This document shows positions 24,592 to 32,650 of a DNA stretch of 51,037 nt, piece after piece. Position numbers and translations under genes: made by a program. The DNA is from Alphaproteobacteria bacterium (GTDB taxonomy: Bacteria; Pseudomonadota; Alphaproteobacteria; Sphingomonadales; Emcibacteraceae), in the NCBI GenBank assembly GCA_002401545.1, contig NVTJ01000002.1:1-51037 (forward strand), given 5' to 3'. Position 1 is the first letter of the stretch, and every line of letters begins with the position of its first letter. A model generated the notes under the pieces. That model had not been told where the DNA came from. It saw nothing but the letters and a program-made list of their open reading frames with translations, and made no database searches.

Positions 24592-27170
24592 GGCCGTCGC
24601 AATCGGGGGATTGGATAAATTGGAGAAGGTTCCGCCACCACCGCTGCTGCTCCCCGAACTGAGTGATCCGGGAAGAAAGCTGGCAATACCTGAAAAATAC
24701 TGGTAAAAATACTCTGGATGGGCTTGAGCAGCAAGGCATCGGAGACCATTTTAAGCATGGTGGTACGGAACGAGCGGCCGAGCTGCTGTAAAATGCTTCC
24801 CGACGTTGCCCCGGCCGCAACCAGAGTTTCGGTGAAGGTTGCCGCCGCCGACTTTCCGGCCTGGAATCCGGCGTCCACATCCTGCCGCGCCTGTTCAATG
24901 TCACGGGTGGCCTGTTCATTGATCAGCTTTTTGGCCTGGAACATTTCCTTATCGGTGGCCACGCCGTCCTTTGCCCGTTGCCGCCAGATGGCAATCTGGG
25001 CATCCGCTTCGGCGCGAATGGCCTCGGTCACATTCCCCGTGGCCCGCAGGGCATCAATTTCCATACCGGCCAATGTGGCGGCGATCGACGCCCGTGCCTT
25101 GTCATATTGTTCCACCGTCTGGGACAAGACCTTGACATTCTGAAGTTCACCGGCCTCGGTCAAAGCCGACAGAGCCGCCGCATCACGGGCCGACAGATTG
25201 GGGAAACTCTGAACCGAAACCGGTGATATATTATCGTTGGCAGAATTTCTTTTTTCTGAAAAACTCTCAAAAATTGAAAAAGGTGCTGCGTTGTCCAATT
25301 TCGCGAACCGCCGCCGCGCTTCCAGATCTTCAAATTCAAGTAATAATTTCTCCTGCTTCTTAATCTTTTCTTCTATCCGGCCACCAATACTCAGTTCCGG
25401 AAGCGGCCCATCAAGGAATTTTAAATCTTCCCTTTTTGCTCTCAACTCTGCCAAAGTGGCGGCGGCATCTTGACGGCGCAGAGAAATGGATTTGTCTTTT
25501 TCCAGATTTAGTTCTTTCAGGGTTTTGGTTTCACGATCCAGCTCATCATTCAGTTCTTTCAAAAATTTACGATGATCTTCCGCTGCCTTTTCAGCCTCAG
25601 TTTGCCTTGTGGCCAACAACGCCAACCCACCGGCCACCAATACGGCTAATCCGGCAGGCCCACCAACCAAAGCCAATGCGCCACTTAACAGCTTCGCGGC
25701 ACCCGCTGTAGCAACCATCTGGGCGGCGGCTATAGGTGATACAGCAATCATGGCACGCAATCCGATGATTGCACCAGCATTACCAAGTAAGGCCGTTGAT
25801 AACAACCTAAAACCCGCCGCTGCAGAACGCGCGATCAACAATCCCCCCAGAACCTTAATAACAATCTCGCCATTTTCAACCAATGTCACCAATGCCTTGC
25901 TGGCAAAAACAACCGCAGGGGCAAAACTTTCACCAAGTTCTTTACTGGCCGGTATGGCCGCCTCGGTCAGGGCGCGGACTTCCTTGGTGCTTGTCTTTAA
26001 CTCATCGCTAAACCCCTCGGCAAAACCACGGCTCAGGCTGCTCATGGTATTTGACAGAATTTTACCTTCACTGCCCAAAGTGTCATATGCAGCCGCAGCC
26101 TCTTTATTCAAGGCAGTATTTTTAACAAATTCTTTGCTGGACAGGGCCAGGGCCTCTGACACATCATCCACCCGCTTTGCCATCACCGGCAGGGTCTTCA
26201 GCGTCCGAACTGAACTCAGGCCAAATTTAGCCAGCGTTTCCGATATGCGGCCGCCGGACTGGTCAACCCGGTTTAAGCCAATCAGAAATTTCTCAAAGAC
26301 CGCGACCGCGTTATCGCCAAAAGCCTGTTCCAGATCATCACCTGCGATCCCCGTCAATTCAGACAACAGCCGTAATTTTTCGCCACCCTTGGCAATGGCA
26401 TCATCCATCGCGAGGAATGAACGGGTAATGGTGGACCCGGATAATTCCGCCTGAATACCCATGGCGGCAAAGGCACCGCCCAGGCCCGCCGCCTGTGCGC
26501 TGGTAATATCATACGCCGTGCCAGCCGCCGCTATTTCACGGGCCTGATTAACAATCTCAGACTCAGTGGCGGCCATGTTATTACCTAACGCCACCACTGC
26601 ACTGGACAGATTATCAATATTATCCGTGGCTTCCCCGGTGACATTCAATATCCGGACCAGAGATTTTGACCCCTCCGCGCCGACAAGATCGGTCGCACTT
26701 TCCATTTTTGCCATGGTTTCCGTGAACAGTAAAATATTTTGTACACCCTTGACCCCCAACTGCCCCGCACTCTGGGCAATTCCCAGCAGAGATGCCGCCG
26801 CAACCGGAATCCGCCGCGACAGGGCATCCACGTCATCGCCGAGAAATTTCAATTCCGCACCGACAATATTGGTGGTTTTTCCCACGCCAACCAATCCCTG
26901 TTCAAAGGCCGCAAAGCCGCTGACCGATGAAAACAGGCTGTTGATTGAAACATAAGCCGCCGCAAGGCCGGCCCCTTGACGTAGAATCCTGTTCAATCCC
27001 CCTGCCGCCTTATTCATGATCAGCAATTCAGGCGTAGCAGCACGGGCGGAGTTCTCAATCTTCCGCATACTATTCTGTCCGGCTTTGCCGATACCCTGCA
27101 TATCCGCCTTGAACTTGCGGCCCCCTGAAATTCCAAGGCGCACACCTAAATTTTTTTCATTACGCCTCAT
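24510..27170 (-). CDS. Phage tail tape measure protein, frame-broken near its 3' end
   Basis: 886 aa in one frame. N-terminal LGVRLGISGGRKFKADMQGI is followed by the family core (FAAFEQGLVGVGKTTNIVGA, IAAAGTAYDITSAQAAGLGG), two hydrophobic blocks (about residues 430-530) and a coiled coil (EKAAEDHRKFLKELNDELDR). Sets tail length and is ejected with DNA. After LLKPIQSIFTSIF the frame runs into non-tape-measure sequence and stops at 24510; the genuine C-terminus continues in the -1 frame to 24220. The start overlaps the end of the gpT-like frame. Confidence 0.88.
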   Translation of the reverse strand: MRRNEKNLGVRLGISGGRKFKADMQGIGKAGQNSMRKIENSARAATPELLIMNKAAGGLNRILRQGAGLAAAYVSINSLFSSVSGFAAFEQGLVGVGKTTNIVGAELKFLGDDVDALSRRIPVAAASLLGIAQSAGQLGVKGVQNILLFTETMAKMESATDLVGAEGSKSLVRILNVTGEATDNIDNLSSAVVALGNNMAATESEIVNQAREIAAAGTAYDITSAQAAGLGGAFAAMGIQAELSGSTITRSFLAMDDAIAKGGEKLRLLSELTGIAGDDLEQAFGDNAVAVFEKFLIGLNRVDQSGGRISETLAKFGLSSVRTLKTLPVMAKRVDDVSEALALSSKEFVKNTALNKEAAAAYDTLGSEGKILSNTMSSLSRGFAEGFSDELKTSTKEVRALTEAAIPASKELGESFAPAVVFASKALVTLVENGEIVIKVLGGLLIARSAAAGFRLLSTALLGNAGAIIGLRAMIAVSPIAAAQMVATAGAAKLLSGALALVGGPAGLAVLVAGGLALLATRQTEAEKAAEDHRKFLKELNDELDRETKTLKELNLEKDKSISLRRQDAAATLAELRAKREDLKFLDGPLPELSIGGRIEEKIKKQEKLLLEFEDLEARRRFAKLDNAAPFSIFESFSEKRNSANDNISPVSVQSFPNLSARDAAALSALTEAGELQNVKVLSQTVEQYDKARASIAATLAGMEIDALRATGNVTEAIRAEADAQIAIWRQRAKDGVATDKEMFQAKKLINEQATRDIEQARQDVDAGFQAGKSAAATFTETLVAAGATSGSILQQLGRSFRTTMLKMVSDALLLKPIQSIFTSIFQVLPAFFPDHSVRGAAAVVAEPSPIYPIPRLRRPWVMHFQRVILFPLRAVVYLRPRIYSR

Positions 27171-27514
27171 ATTGTCGTACTGCTTTCCTGTTCTCTTTTT
27201 TTGGCAAGACCGGACAAGGCCCCCAATACCGCATCGGGTAACATTTCCGCCAAGGACGGACCGTCATATCCAAGAGCCGCCCCCATGGTGAGCGCTGATA
27301 AATAGTCAAAACCATCATGCAAAGTTGATTGTAATTTATTTAAAATATCCCAGGTCTCTTGACCCAGACGGGTTGTCAGTTCGTATTTTTGGTAGGGGCA
27401 GACTTCGCCGTCTTCGCCTTTTTCGCCTTTGCTGCACGGCGTGTCTTCGTCCCGGCACCCTTGGCAGTATTTGTCACCCCCGCCGAAGTGCCAGTCGGCG
27501 CGGGCGCAGATGCG
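27167..27514 (-). CDS. gpT-like extension of the tail assembly chaperone, reached by -1 frameshift
   Basis: 115 codons in the -1 frame relative to gpG, starting right after the slippery site and ending TGA at 27169-27167, overlapping the tape measure ATG at 27170. The peptide looks genuine: RICARADWHFGGGDKYCQGC, then a Cys-containing acidic part, YELTTRLGQETWDILNKLQ and a helical end (LPDAVLGALSGLAKKREQ). Four or five cysteines suggest a zinc-binding knuckle. As in lambda G/GT, the fusion (about 259 aa) would help assemble tail tube subunits on the tape measure. Confidence 0.82.
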   Translation of the reverse strand, partial: RICARADWHFGGGDKYCQGCRDEDTPCSKGEKGEDGEVCPYQKYELTTRLGQETWDILNKLQSTLHDGFDYLSALTMGAALGYDGPSLAEMLPDAVLGALSGLAKKREQESSTTI

Positions 27515-27945
27515 TTTTTTTCCAGTAGCCTGTCTTCGTAGGGCTTGATGTATTTATCCTGCAGGCTCTCCGCAAGTGCATATTGATTGGTGAATATCCA
27601 GTCGATATTATCAGGGGTCGGCGGCACATCTTTTCCCGTATCCTGATCTTCAACATTCCATGAAATCAAGCCCTGTGTCGCAAAGGCGATCGTGGTCAGG
27701 GCATCGATCAAATCGCCCCGCACCGTCACATCATCCAGATTACGGAAAGAAGACAGATCATCGCCGGCTTTTTTGGCCTCATCATAAGCCTTCAGAATGG
27801 TAAAATACTGCCGCCGGGCTTCATTTGTCGTCGCCCGGAATGCCGGGGCATCAATGGGCCGCATGACGACCTCTAACCCACCAATAAGGATCAGGGCCAG
27901 ATTCGCCCGAACCTGACCCTTTTTACTCAGATCAACCTTAAACAT
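27376..27945 (-). CDS. gpG-like tail assembly chaperone
   Basis: 189 aa. MFKVDLSKKGQVRANLALIL opens a compact helical protein (FRATTNEARRQYFTILKAYD) followed by a low-complexity tail rich in Lys, Ala and Thr (RRAAKAKKAKTAKSAPTKN). It lies between the tail tube and tape measure genes, the place of lambda gpG. A canonical slippery heptamer at 27514-27520 (codons 142-144) lets a share of ribosomes make the GT form. The long Lys/Ala tail past the heptamer may be a by-product of the overlapping T frame. Confidence 0.85.
   Translation of the reverse strand: MFKVDLSKKGQVRANLALILIGGLEVVMRPIDAPAFRATTNEARRQYFTILKAYDEAKKAGDDLSSFRNLDDVTVRGDLIDALTTIAFATQGLISWNVEDQDTGKDVPPTPDNIDWIFTNQYALAESLQDKYIKPYEDRLLEKNASAPAPTGTSAGVTNTAKGAGTKTRRAAKAKKAKTAKSAPTKNTN
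27514..27520 (-). promoter_or_regulatory. Programmed -1 ribosomal frameshift site (A AAA AAC)
   Basis: On the minus strand the zero frame reads GAA AAA AAC, that is A AAA AAC, which satisfies X XXY YYZ. The -1 frame is open for 115 codons downstream and ends exactly at the tape measure start, as in the G/GT pair of lambda and relatives. Confidence 0.85.
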
Positions 27946-27965
27946 ATTTTTCTTTCTTGTATTTT

Positions 27966-28035
27966 GATGGGGGGAACTACCGTTCGCTACCCGCTTACTA
28001 CTTGAGTTCCCCCGCTCGTCACCTCGCTCCCCCTT
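27966..28035 (-). repeat. Prophage palindromic repeat, type B, copy B3
   Basis: Minus strand: AAGGGGGAGCGAGG, CGAGCGGGGGAACT, a central AGTAGTAAGCGGG segment, then AGTTCCCCCC and ATC. The 9-bp stem GGGGGAACT/AGTTCCCCC (variant copy) closes it. Placed between tail tube and gpG genes, next to A3 in opposite orientation. Confidence 0.82.
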
Positions 28036-28068
28036 ATTGATGTTCTATCCGGAAAGAACTCAGTAACC

Positions 28069-28157
28069 GAAGACCATCAGGTCTGAGGCAAGGCCAAAGG
28101 CCGCCCGAGCTAATGCGAGGAGGGGGAGCGGCCACGACGCGGGGGATATTCCCCCAC
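28069..28157 (+). repeat. Prophage palindromic repeat, type A, copy A3
   Basis: Stem I AGACC/GGTCT, GAGGCAAGG, stem II GGCC-AAA-GGCC, CGCCCGAGCTAATGCGAGG, AGGGGGAGCGGCCACGACG, and stem III GGGGGATATTCCCCC. Antisense to the flanking genes. Confidence 0.85.
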
Positions 28158-28166
28158 CAATAAATA

Positions 28167-29114
28167 TCAAACAGTATAATCCGCAATCTGGTTTTTAAGC
28201 TCAATAGTAAAAGATTTACCAAGCCCGCTGTCCTTTTCGCCACTAAAATCATAAGTAACATTAATACCGCCCGGACCACTCACCTCGGTAATTGGTTTGG
28301 GAAGCTTCACCTCATGCACCGTAATGATCAGGGACTGTGTGGCGTTGATCTGATATGAGAATTCAAGTTCGACCGCTGTTCTGGCATCGACAGCGGTTTT
28401 AACCGCACCGGTCTGATACCGAACCTGAAAACGGCCCTTCGCCGACTGTACCCCGTCGTCATATCCATCCACCTTGCCATCGGATCGGATAGTCAAATCC
28501 GGGTCAAGGCCATTGGCGATCGTCAATTCACCGCTTTGCACACTGGCCACTTGGGTGCCATCCATTTTAATAGCCCCCTGGAAACTGGACACCAAAAGCC
28601 GCGCCAGATCAGGCAGGGTGGCGGTAACCTGTGATGCCGCATTAGAATCCTCACCCTGCTGATGCACGACCATATTGATCTGGGGCGTCCCTTCCCTCTG
28701 GAACGGGAAGGACATACTTTCCATCTTGATGCCCAGGTGCCCGACATATTCCGGCATCAGGGGGAATCCGGTTTCGATATAACCATCCACCAAGGCTTTG
28801 CCCGATATAAAGGTATAGGTATAATCGTCCACATTATTAGTCACCACCGGATCGCCGCAAAGCAACCGCAAAAAATAATAGATATTATTCAAATCCACTG
28901 TCGTCGCAATATTACGGTTTTGGCCATCAATCGCCCCGTCCGTGGTGGGTGCCGGTTCGCGGCCATTGCCAATTTCCGGATTTTCATCCAATCCCTGGGA
29001 TGCCCCGAGGGATGTTGACACAAATGGAATTTTACGACATGTCGCCATAATTGCGCCATATGATGGCGGAAAGCCAATCCGCATTTCTGCATTTGATCCA
29101 AACGCCTTACCCAT
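28167..29114 (-). CDS. Phage tail tube (major tail) protein
   Basis: 315 aa. Starts GSNAEMRIGFPPSYGAIMAT and continues with a beta-rich fold (YTYTFISGKALVDGYIETGF, GHLGIKMESMSFPFQREG, TYDFSGEKDSGLGKSFTIEL), the pattern of the larger siphophage tail tube proteins. Gene order (after tail completion proteins, before the gpG/T chaperones) supports it. Forms the stacked hexameric rings of the tail. Confidence 0.85.
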   Translation of the reverse strand: MGKAFGSNAEMRIGFPPSYGAIMATCRKIPFVSTSLGASQGLDENPEIGNGREPAPTTDGAIDGQNRNIATTVDLNNIYYFLRLLCGDPVVTNNVDDYTYTFISGKALVDGYIETGFPLMPEYVGHLGIKMESMSFPFQREGTPQINMVVHQQGEDSNAASQVTATLPDLARLLVSSFQGAIKMDGTQVASVQSGELTIANGLDPDLTIRSDGKVDGYDDGVQSAKGRFQVRYQTGAVKTAVDARTAVELEFSYQINATQSLIITVHEVKLPKPITEVSGPGGINVTYDFSGEKDSGLGKSFTIELKNQIADYTV

Positions 29115-29137
29115 AACTTATTCTCCTGTTTTTAAGG

Positions 29138-29578
29138 TCATCCCACAGATGACGAAGTTCCATATTCAAATTCTAAATTTATCACGGCGGCCTTGATATC
29201 CGCGCCACCTTCGACCGGTTCATCCAGCAAATCCAGATTGCGCGGCAGCACAAACTGGACCAGACCACCAAGCGTTTCCAGATTATCCTCCGGAAAGGCC
29301 GCCGCCAAGGTGACCAGCAAATCATCAAGACACTGGTCCCGCACCGCGCTATCCGGCTCCTGGATAAATATCTGCAGGTCCGCAGACCAGGTAATGATGA
29401 AATAGGGCGGCGACATTTCGGACAGCCGGCCCGCCTCTTCCCCGTCATACAGAACCACATCACCAGCAGCCGCTACCCGCGAACGAGGGTTACGGTTCCG
29501 CGCCACATCTTGATCGGGAAAAACCAGTCGCAGCTTTGCCAGTATGGCTTCCAGTGCCTGTTCTCTTATTGTTGCCAT
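29138..29578 (-). CDS. Tail completion/terminator-like minor tail protein
   Basis: 146 aa from ATG 29578, one base after the upstream stop; an ATG 21 bp upstream lies inside that gene. MATIREQALEAILAKLRLVF at the start and the acidic beta part (ADIKAAVINLEFEY) are typical of small gpU/gpZ-class tail proteins placed just before the tail tube gene. No named domain is certain. Confidence 0.6.
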   Translation of the reverse strand: MATIREQALEAILAKLRLVFPDQDVARNRNPRSRVAAAGDVVLYDGEEAGRLSEMSPPYFIITWSADLQIFIQEPDSAVRDQCLDDLLVTLAAAFPEDNLETLGGLVQFVLPRNLDLLDEPVEGGADIKAAVINLEFEYGTSSSVG

Positions 29579-29579
29579 T

Positions 29580-30281
29580 TTAGCTTTTATTCCATTCATC
29601 GATAATTGCCGCAGGCAAGCGCCCCTGCGCGATCTGCGCCCGAACCCGAAAGGTTATCTTCCTTCGCAATTTTGTTTTTTTGACCAGAATGAACATCACC
29701 ACTGATGACTGGTTTTTCAGGCTCGACCGTGCCCCAAGACGTTTACTGGCCTTCAACGCCCGTATGCGGCGGAAACCTGTGGTGCCGCGCCCGTCTTTGC
29801 CCTTACTGCCGGACCCGCGAAAGCCGTCCGCAATCAGCAGTAATTTGCCGCGCTTGGTTCTGAACACCCGCAATTTAAAGCCGAACCGTTCTTCAAATGT
29901 TTTTGGCGACAGGGTCTGTTTCCGCCCGCCCTTCGCAGGACGCTTGCCGCCGCGCAGAGCTTTGGCGGCGGGGGTCGGGATGGCCAGATACTGGCCATTC
30001 TTGGCCGTGATCGTCGACCCTTCTTCAAACCCGGTCATAATGGCGGCGGCTCTGGTCCAGACCTCACCAGCCGCATTGAGTTTTTGGTTCTTATAAAACT
30101 TATGCCGCCACGAATTGGCCAGCCGGTTACCAAGCCCGGCCTGGCGAACTTGCCTGCGCATTTGCAATTTCAACGCAATCACCGTCGCCCGGGTGGCCCG
30201 GACCACAGCCCCCTCCGCCTTTTTCACTTCGCGGGCCATATATTTATTCAGGTCACCCTTAAGGGCGGCGATTATACGCAT
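29580..30281 (-). CDS. DUF6441 family phage tail protein
   Basis: 233 aa, very basic. RLANSWRHKFYKNQKLNAAG, VWTRAAAIMTGFEEGSTITA and NGQYLAIPTPAAKALRG follow the DUF6441 pattern, tail-joining proteins of the gpZ position. Here the protein is extended by a basic segment (KGKDGRGTTGFRRIRALKAS). Located between a Bro-N protein and the tail completion gene. Confidence 0.72.
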   Translation of the reverse strand: MRIIAALKGDLNKYMAREVKKAEGAVVRATRATVIALKLQMRRQVRQAGLGNRLANSWRHKFYKNQKLNAAGEVWTRAAAIMTGFEEGSTITAKNGQYLAIPTPAAKALRGGKRPAKGGRKQTLSPKTFEERFGFKLRVFRTKRGKLLLIADGFRGSGSKGKDGRGTTGFRRIRALKASKRLGARSSLKNQSSVVMFILVKKTKLRRKITFRVRAQIAQGRLPAAIIDEWNKS

Positions 30282-30284
30282 TTT

Positions 30285-31211
30285 TTAGTCCAGATGACGA
30301 CCGACGATCTCACTGATCGGGATCAATACGGCTTTCACTTGAGTTTCAATTATGATCGGCTTGTCGGTGGCGCGAACATTGGGCAGGGTTAACATTGCCA
30401 TGGCCCAATCCGTATGCCACAGGGTGCCGCTAAAACAGGCGGTCAGGAATTTATGCCGGACACCGATGGCGAGGTACCCGTCCCATCCGGGCGGATTGAT
30501 CATCATGCCTTTGGGTTTCAGGCGGTCCGCCGCCATGCCGCCGTGTAAACTGTCCAAAATTAAACATCCCACCGTATGATCATCTCGGCTGCTGACACTT
30601 TGGGCCAGTAAATGATCAAGACAGGCCGATCCGTCGAGCATTTCATTGAATGTGGTCGAGGTTACTGTATCCGGCAGATTGCTTCCCTTGCGGATAATCA
30701 ATTCCACAGCGGGCAGGTCATCGACCTGTGGCACCGGTAATTTCTTCATATATTGTCGCGCGGCTTCCTTGCCGTAGATTATCCTCACTTCTTTTTGCCA
30801 CGGGGCATAGGCCTGAACCGCCGCCAGATCATATTCGACAACTTGCCGCAGATGAACTTCTGGGTGATTGGCATTGGCGGGAGCAATATACTGTCCCGTC
30901 TTGCGGATCGCGGGCAGGACCACATGAGCAATCCATTTTTTGAATTTCTTGGCTGATTTGCTCCGACTGGCAAAAGTCAATATATATGCACCCGGCTCAT
31001 TAACCACTTTCATTTTATTTTTTCGGCCCGCGACATCATTTAAAATGATGTCGTCAACTTCATCATCATCCAATCTGGCCAGTGCTTGGCTAACATTTGT
31101 TAATTCCAGACACTGACAAATATCTCTGGCAACAAACCACGGCTCACCATCTTCGCCAATTAATGACCTCACGGCAGTTTCTTCAAAATCAAATATTGCT
31201 AATGCACTCAT
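30285..31211 (-). CDS. BRO-N domain protein in the tail gene cluster
   Basis: 308 aa. The N-terminal 110 residues are a Bro-N domain: AIFDFEETAVRSLIGEDGEP, WFVARDICQCLELTNVSQAL, RLDDDEVDDI and later YILTFASRSKSAKKFKKWI with VLPAIRKTGQY. Such proteins are usually phage antirepressors in early regions. The C-terminal 190 residues are unrecognised. It overlaps its neighbour by 4 bp in the late operon, so it would be made late, which is odd for an antirepressor. Confidence 0.8.
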   Translation of the reverse strand: MSALAIFDFEETAVRSLIGEDGEPWFVARDICQCLELTNVSQALARLDDDEVDDIILNDVAGRKNKMKVVNEPGAYILTFASRSKSAKKFKKWIAHVVLPAIRKTGQYIAPANANHPEVHLRQVVEYDLAAVQAYAPWQKEVRIIYGKEAARQYMKKLPVPQVDDLPAVELIIRKGSNLPDTVTSTTFNEMLDGSACLDHLLAQSVSSRDDHTVGCLILDSLHGGMAADRLKPKGMMINPPGWDGYLAIGVRHKFLTACFSGTLWHTDWAMAMLTLPNVRATDKPIIIETQVKAVLIPISEIVGRHLD

Positions 31212-31723
31212 TTTTCATTCCTTTCAGTTATGGAACCCCCGGCCAACGGGCCGACAAAATCCGACAACGGCGAACCAGACGCTTTCGCATCTACCCGTGT
31301 CCGGGGGAAACTGAGTATATTCTGTGTGTTGTATGATCCCTTGTCGTGGGACTTGTTCTTTTTTATTACCGACATTTTTAATATTTCGTCATATTGCGCC
31401 GGCACATGGTCCGGGCTGTCCAGCCGGGTCATATCCGTCCGCCATACCTCATGTGTCGCACTGGTATATTCCACATCATCCAGTTCGACCCCAATTTTCA
31501 GGGCCAGAAAGTGGCGCATATCACCGGACAGGCGGTGCGATACCGTAAAGGCAAAATCAAACGCCAGCTTTTCCAGAAACACCGGACTGCGGTCACCGCT
31601 GAATATCAGCCTTTCGGTGATTTCATTCAGCGCCATCATCTGATCTTCCAGTTCCGTGATTATATCAAGCACCCGCTGAACTGCGGGGCTGTCATGATTT
31701 AAATCATCAAAGGGTTCTCGCAT
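31208..31723 (-). CDS. Hypothetical phage protein
   Basis: 171 aa from ATG 31723 (TGATG overlap with the upstream stop). N-terminal helical part (LDIITELEDQMMALNEITER), middle LKIGVELDDVEYTSATHEVW, then a Ser/Gly/Pro-rich tail. Between a small head-tail gene and the Bro-N gene. No family recognised; a neck or tail completion part by position. Confidence 0.55.
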   Translation of the reverse strand: MREPFDDLNHDSPAVQRVLDIITELEDQMMALNEITERLIFSGDRSPVFLEKLAFDFAFTVSHRLSGDMRHFLALKIGVELDDVEYTSATHEVWRTDMTRLDSPDHVPAQYDEILKMSVIKKNKSHDKGSYNTQNILSFPRTRVDAKASGSPLSDFVGPLAGGSITERNEK

Positions 31724-31977
31724 CACGCATCCCCCATAAGGTCGCGGAATCCGCCAACCACCCGACCAAGGACATAAACCTCTTTGGTCAAACGGCGACC
31801 GACGGTCAGGACAGTTTGCCAGCGGCCACGTTTATCTTTGCGGCTGAAATACATCAGCCACTTGCCGGGGCCGCGTATCCTGCGGTCCCGATCATCAATG
31901 ATCAAATGGTCGAATTTTTCAACACCCGTGATATTCCCGGTGCCAATGGCGTAATAGCCTGTTCCTGCATATGCCAT
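31723..31977 (-). CDS. Hypothetical small phage protein (neck region)
   Basis: 84 aa, basic, beta-rich (FDHLIIDDRDRRIRGPGKWL). Next late gene after the moron interruption. No known domain; position between the gpFII-like connector and tail genes suggests a head-tail interface role. Confidence 0.55.
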   Translation of the reverse strand: MAYAGTGYYAIGTGNITGVEKFDHLIIDDRDRRIRGPGKWLMYFSRKDKRGRWQTVLTVGRRLTKEVYVLGRVVGGFRDLMGDA

Positions 31978-31984
31978 GCGCTTG

Positions 31985-32190
31985 GTCCTTTGTTCGGTTA
32001 ACCCAGACCAAGGTTCGAATCTTGGTGACCGGGAACATACAGGTTCGAACTACCGTAACAAAGGAAACGGCCCGCTTGCGCGGCCCATACGTCCCGGCCA
32101 TAAAGAAATATGACATAAAAAAACACGCTCATTAATATAATGGCGTGTGTCGGACGCCTCTGTTGTTCGGGGTTCGAATCCCGGCAACCA
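31985..32190 (+). other. tRNA-like hairpin cluster on the plus strand, no complete tRNA
   Basis: In the gene-free stretch 31978-32272 the plus strand has two hairpins with the same loop GTTCGAAT: ACCAAG/CTTGGT (about 32008-32026) and TCGGG/CCCGG (about 32166-32184, one G.T pair), plus GTTCGAAC at 32043. Before the second is a perfect 5-bp stem with a 7-nt loop, GGCGT-GTGTCGG-ACGCC (32142-32158), like an anticodon arm (GTC), and the dyad ACACGC/GCGTGT. No matching acceptor stem is found for the 3' CAACCAC, so this may be a tRNA remnant or tRNA-like RNA. Confidence 0.4.
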
Positions 32191-32202
32191 CATGGGGCGG
32201 TT

Positions 32203-32250
32203 ACAAGGCGAATCATATGTCACATGATTCGCCTTGTCAAATTTTATTTT
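32203..32250 (+). terminator. Intrinsic terminator-like hairpin, plus strand
   Basis: Perfect 14-bp stem: ACAAGGCGAATCAT (32203-32216) and ATGATTCGCCTTGT (32224-32237), 7-nt loop, followed by CAAATTTTATTTT. The T-rich side is on the plus strand, opposite to the late genes. Confidence 0.55.
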
Positions 32251-32272
32251 CTTGCTGATCAAATATATTCAA

Positions 32273-32578
32273 TCAGTCACAAAGAAGTAGCCCTTTCTTA
32301 ATCAAACTTTTCAACAATGAATAATCCAGATAGTCCCTGCCCATTCTACGGGGCAAGCCATTGACACCTTTTTTATCTAACGAATTAAACAAAGTCATCG
32401 CAGAGCCGTTCAAGGCATATACTGCCCTATTTGTTTTTATTGTTACAAATTTCCTAGCTCCAGATGTAAAACATTGTAAACCACTTACTGAAAAATCATC
32501 TTTTGTTTCATCCGCATTAGCTGACATCGGAACCATCGAACCCAACAGAATCAGCGCTATTAAAATCAAATTTCTCAT
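32273..32578 (-). CDS. Secreted small protein, phage moron
   Basis: 101 aa. Clear signal peptide (MRNLILIALILLGSMVPMSA, cleavage near ANA-DE). The mature part has two cysteines (in GLQCFTSG and at the very end, LLLCD) that could pair, and no recognised domain. It interrupts the head-tail gene order, has its own promoter at 32613-32642 and a good ribosome site (AGGGGAAG). This suggests expression in the lysogen, for example to alter the envelope or exclude other phages. Confidence 0.7.
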   Translation of the reverse strand: MRNLILIALILLGSMVPMSANADETKDDFSVSGLQCFTSGARKFVTIKTNRAVYALNGSAMTLFNSLDKKGVNGLPRRMGRDYLDYSLLKSLIKKGLLLCD

Positions 32579-32587
32579 AAAACTTCC

Positions 32588-32642
32588 CCTAGAATCACCA
32601 TTGAAGACTTCAATTCTAGGACGTGGGGCATTCCGGTGTCAA
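32588..32642 (-). promoter_or_regulatory. Moron promoter with nested palindromes
   Basis: Minus strand TTGACA (32642-32637), 18-bp spacer, TAGAAT (32618-32613). Over the -10 and start region lie CCTAGAAT/ATTCTAGG (32588-32595 and 32613-32620) and, inside, TTGAAGACTTCAA (32601-32613). They could be an operator or an RNA hairpin in the leader. Confidence 0.6.
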
Positions 32643-32650
32643 TCTTTCCC

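Noticed and set aside
25609..26454. 281-aa plus-strand frame across the tape measure gene
   Set aside because: Antisense shadow of an Ala-rich coding sequence; no start signals.
27966..28157. Insertion sequence between tail tube and gpG genes
   Set aside because: No transposase or target duplication; the stretch consists of one B and one A repeat.
31936..32033. Complete class II tRNA suggested by CCCGGT/ACCGGG pairing around a T-arm-like hairpin
   Set aside because: It would overlap a coding gene start, and no acceptable D or anticodon arm forms; reported only as a tRNA-like cluster.
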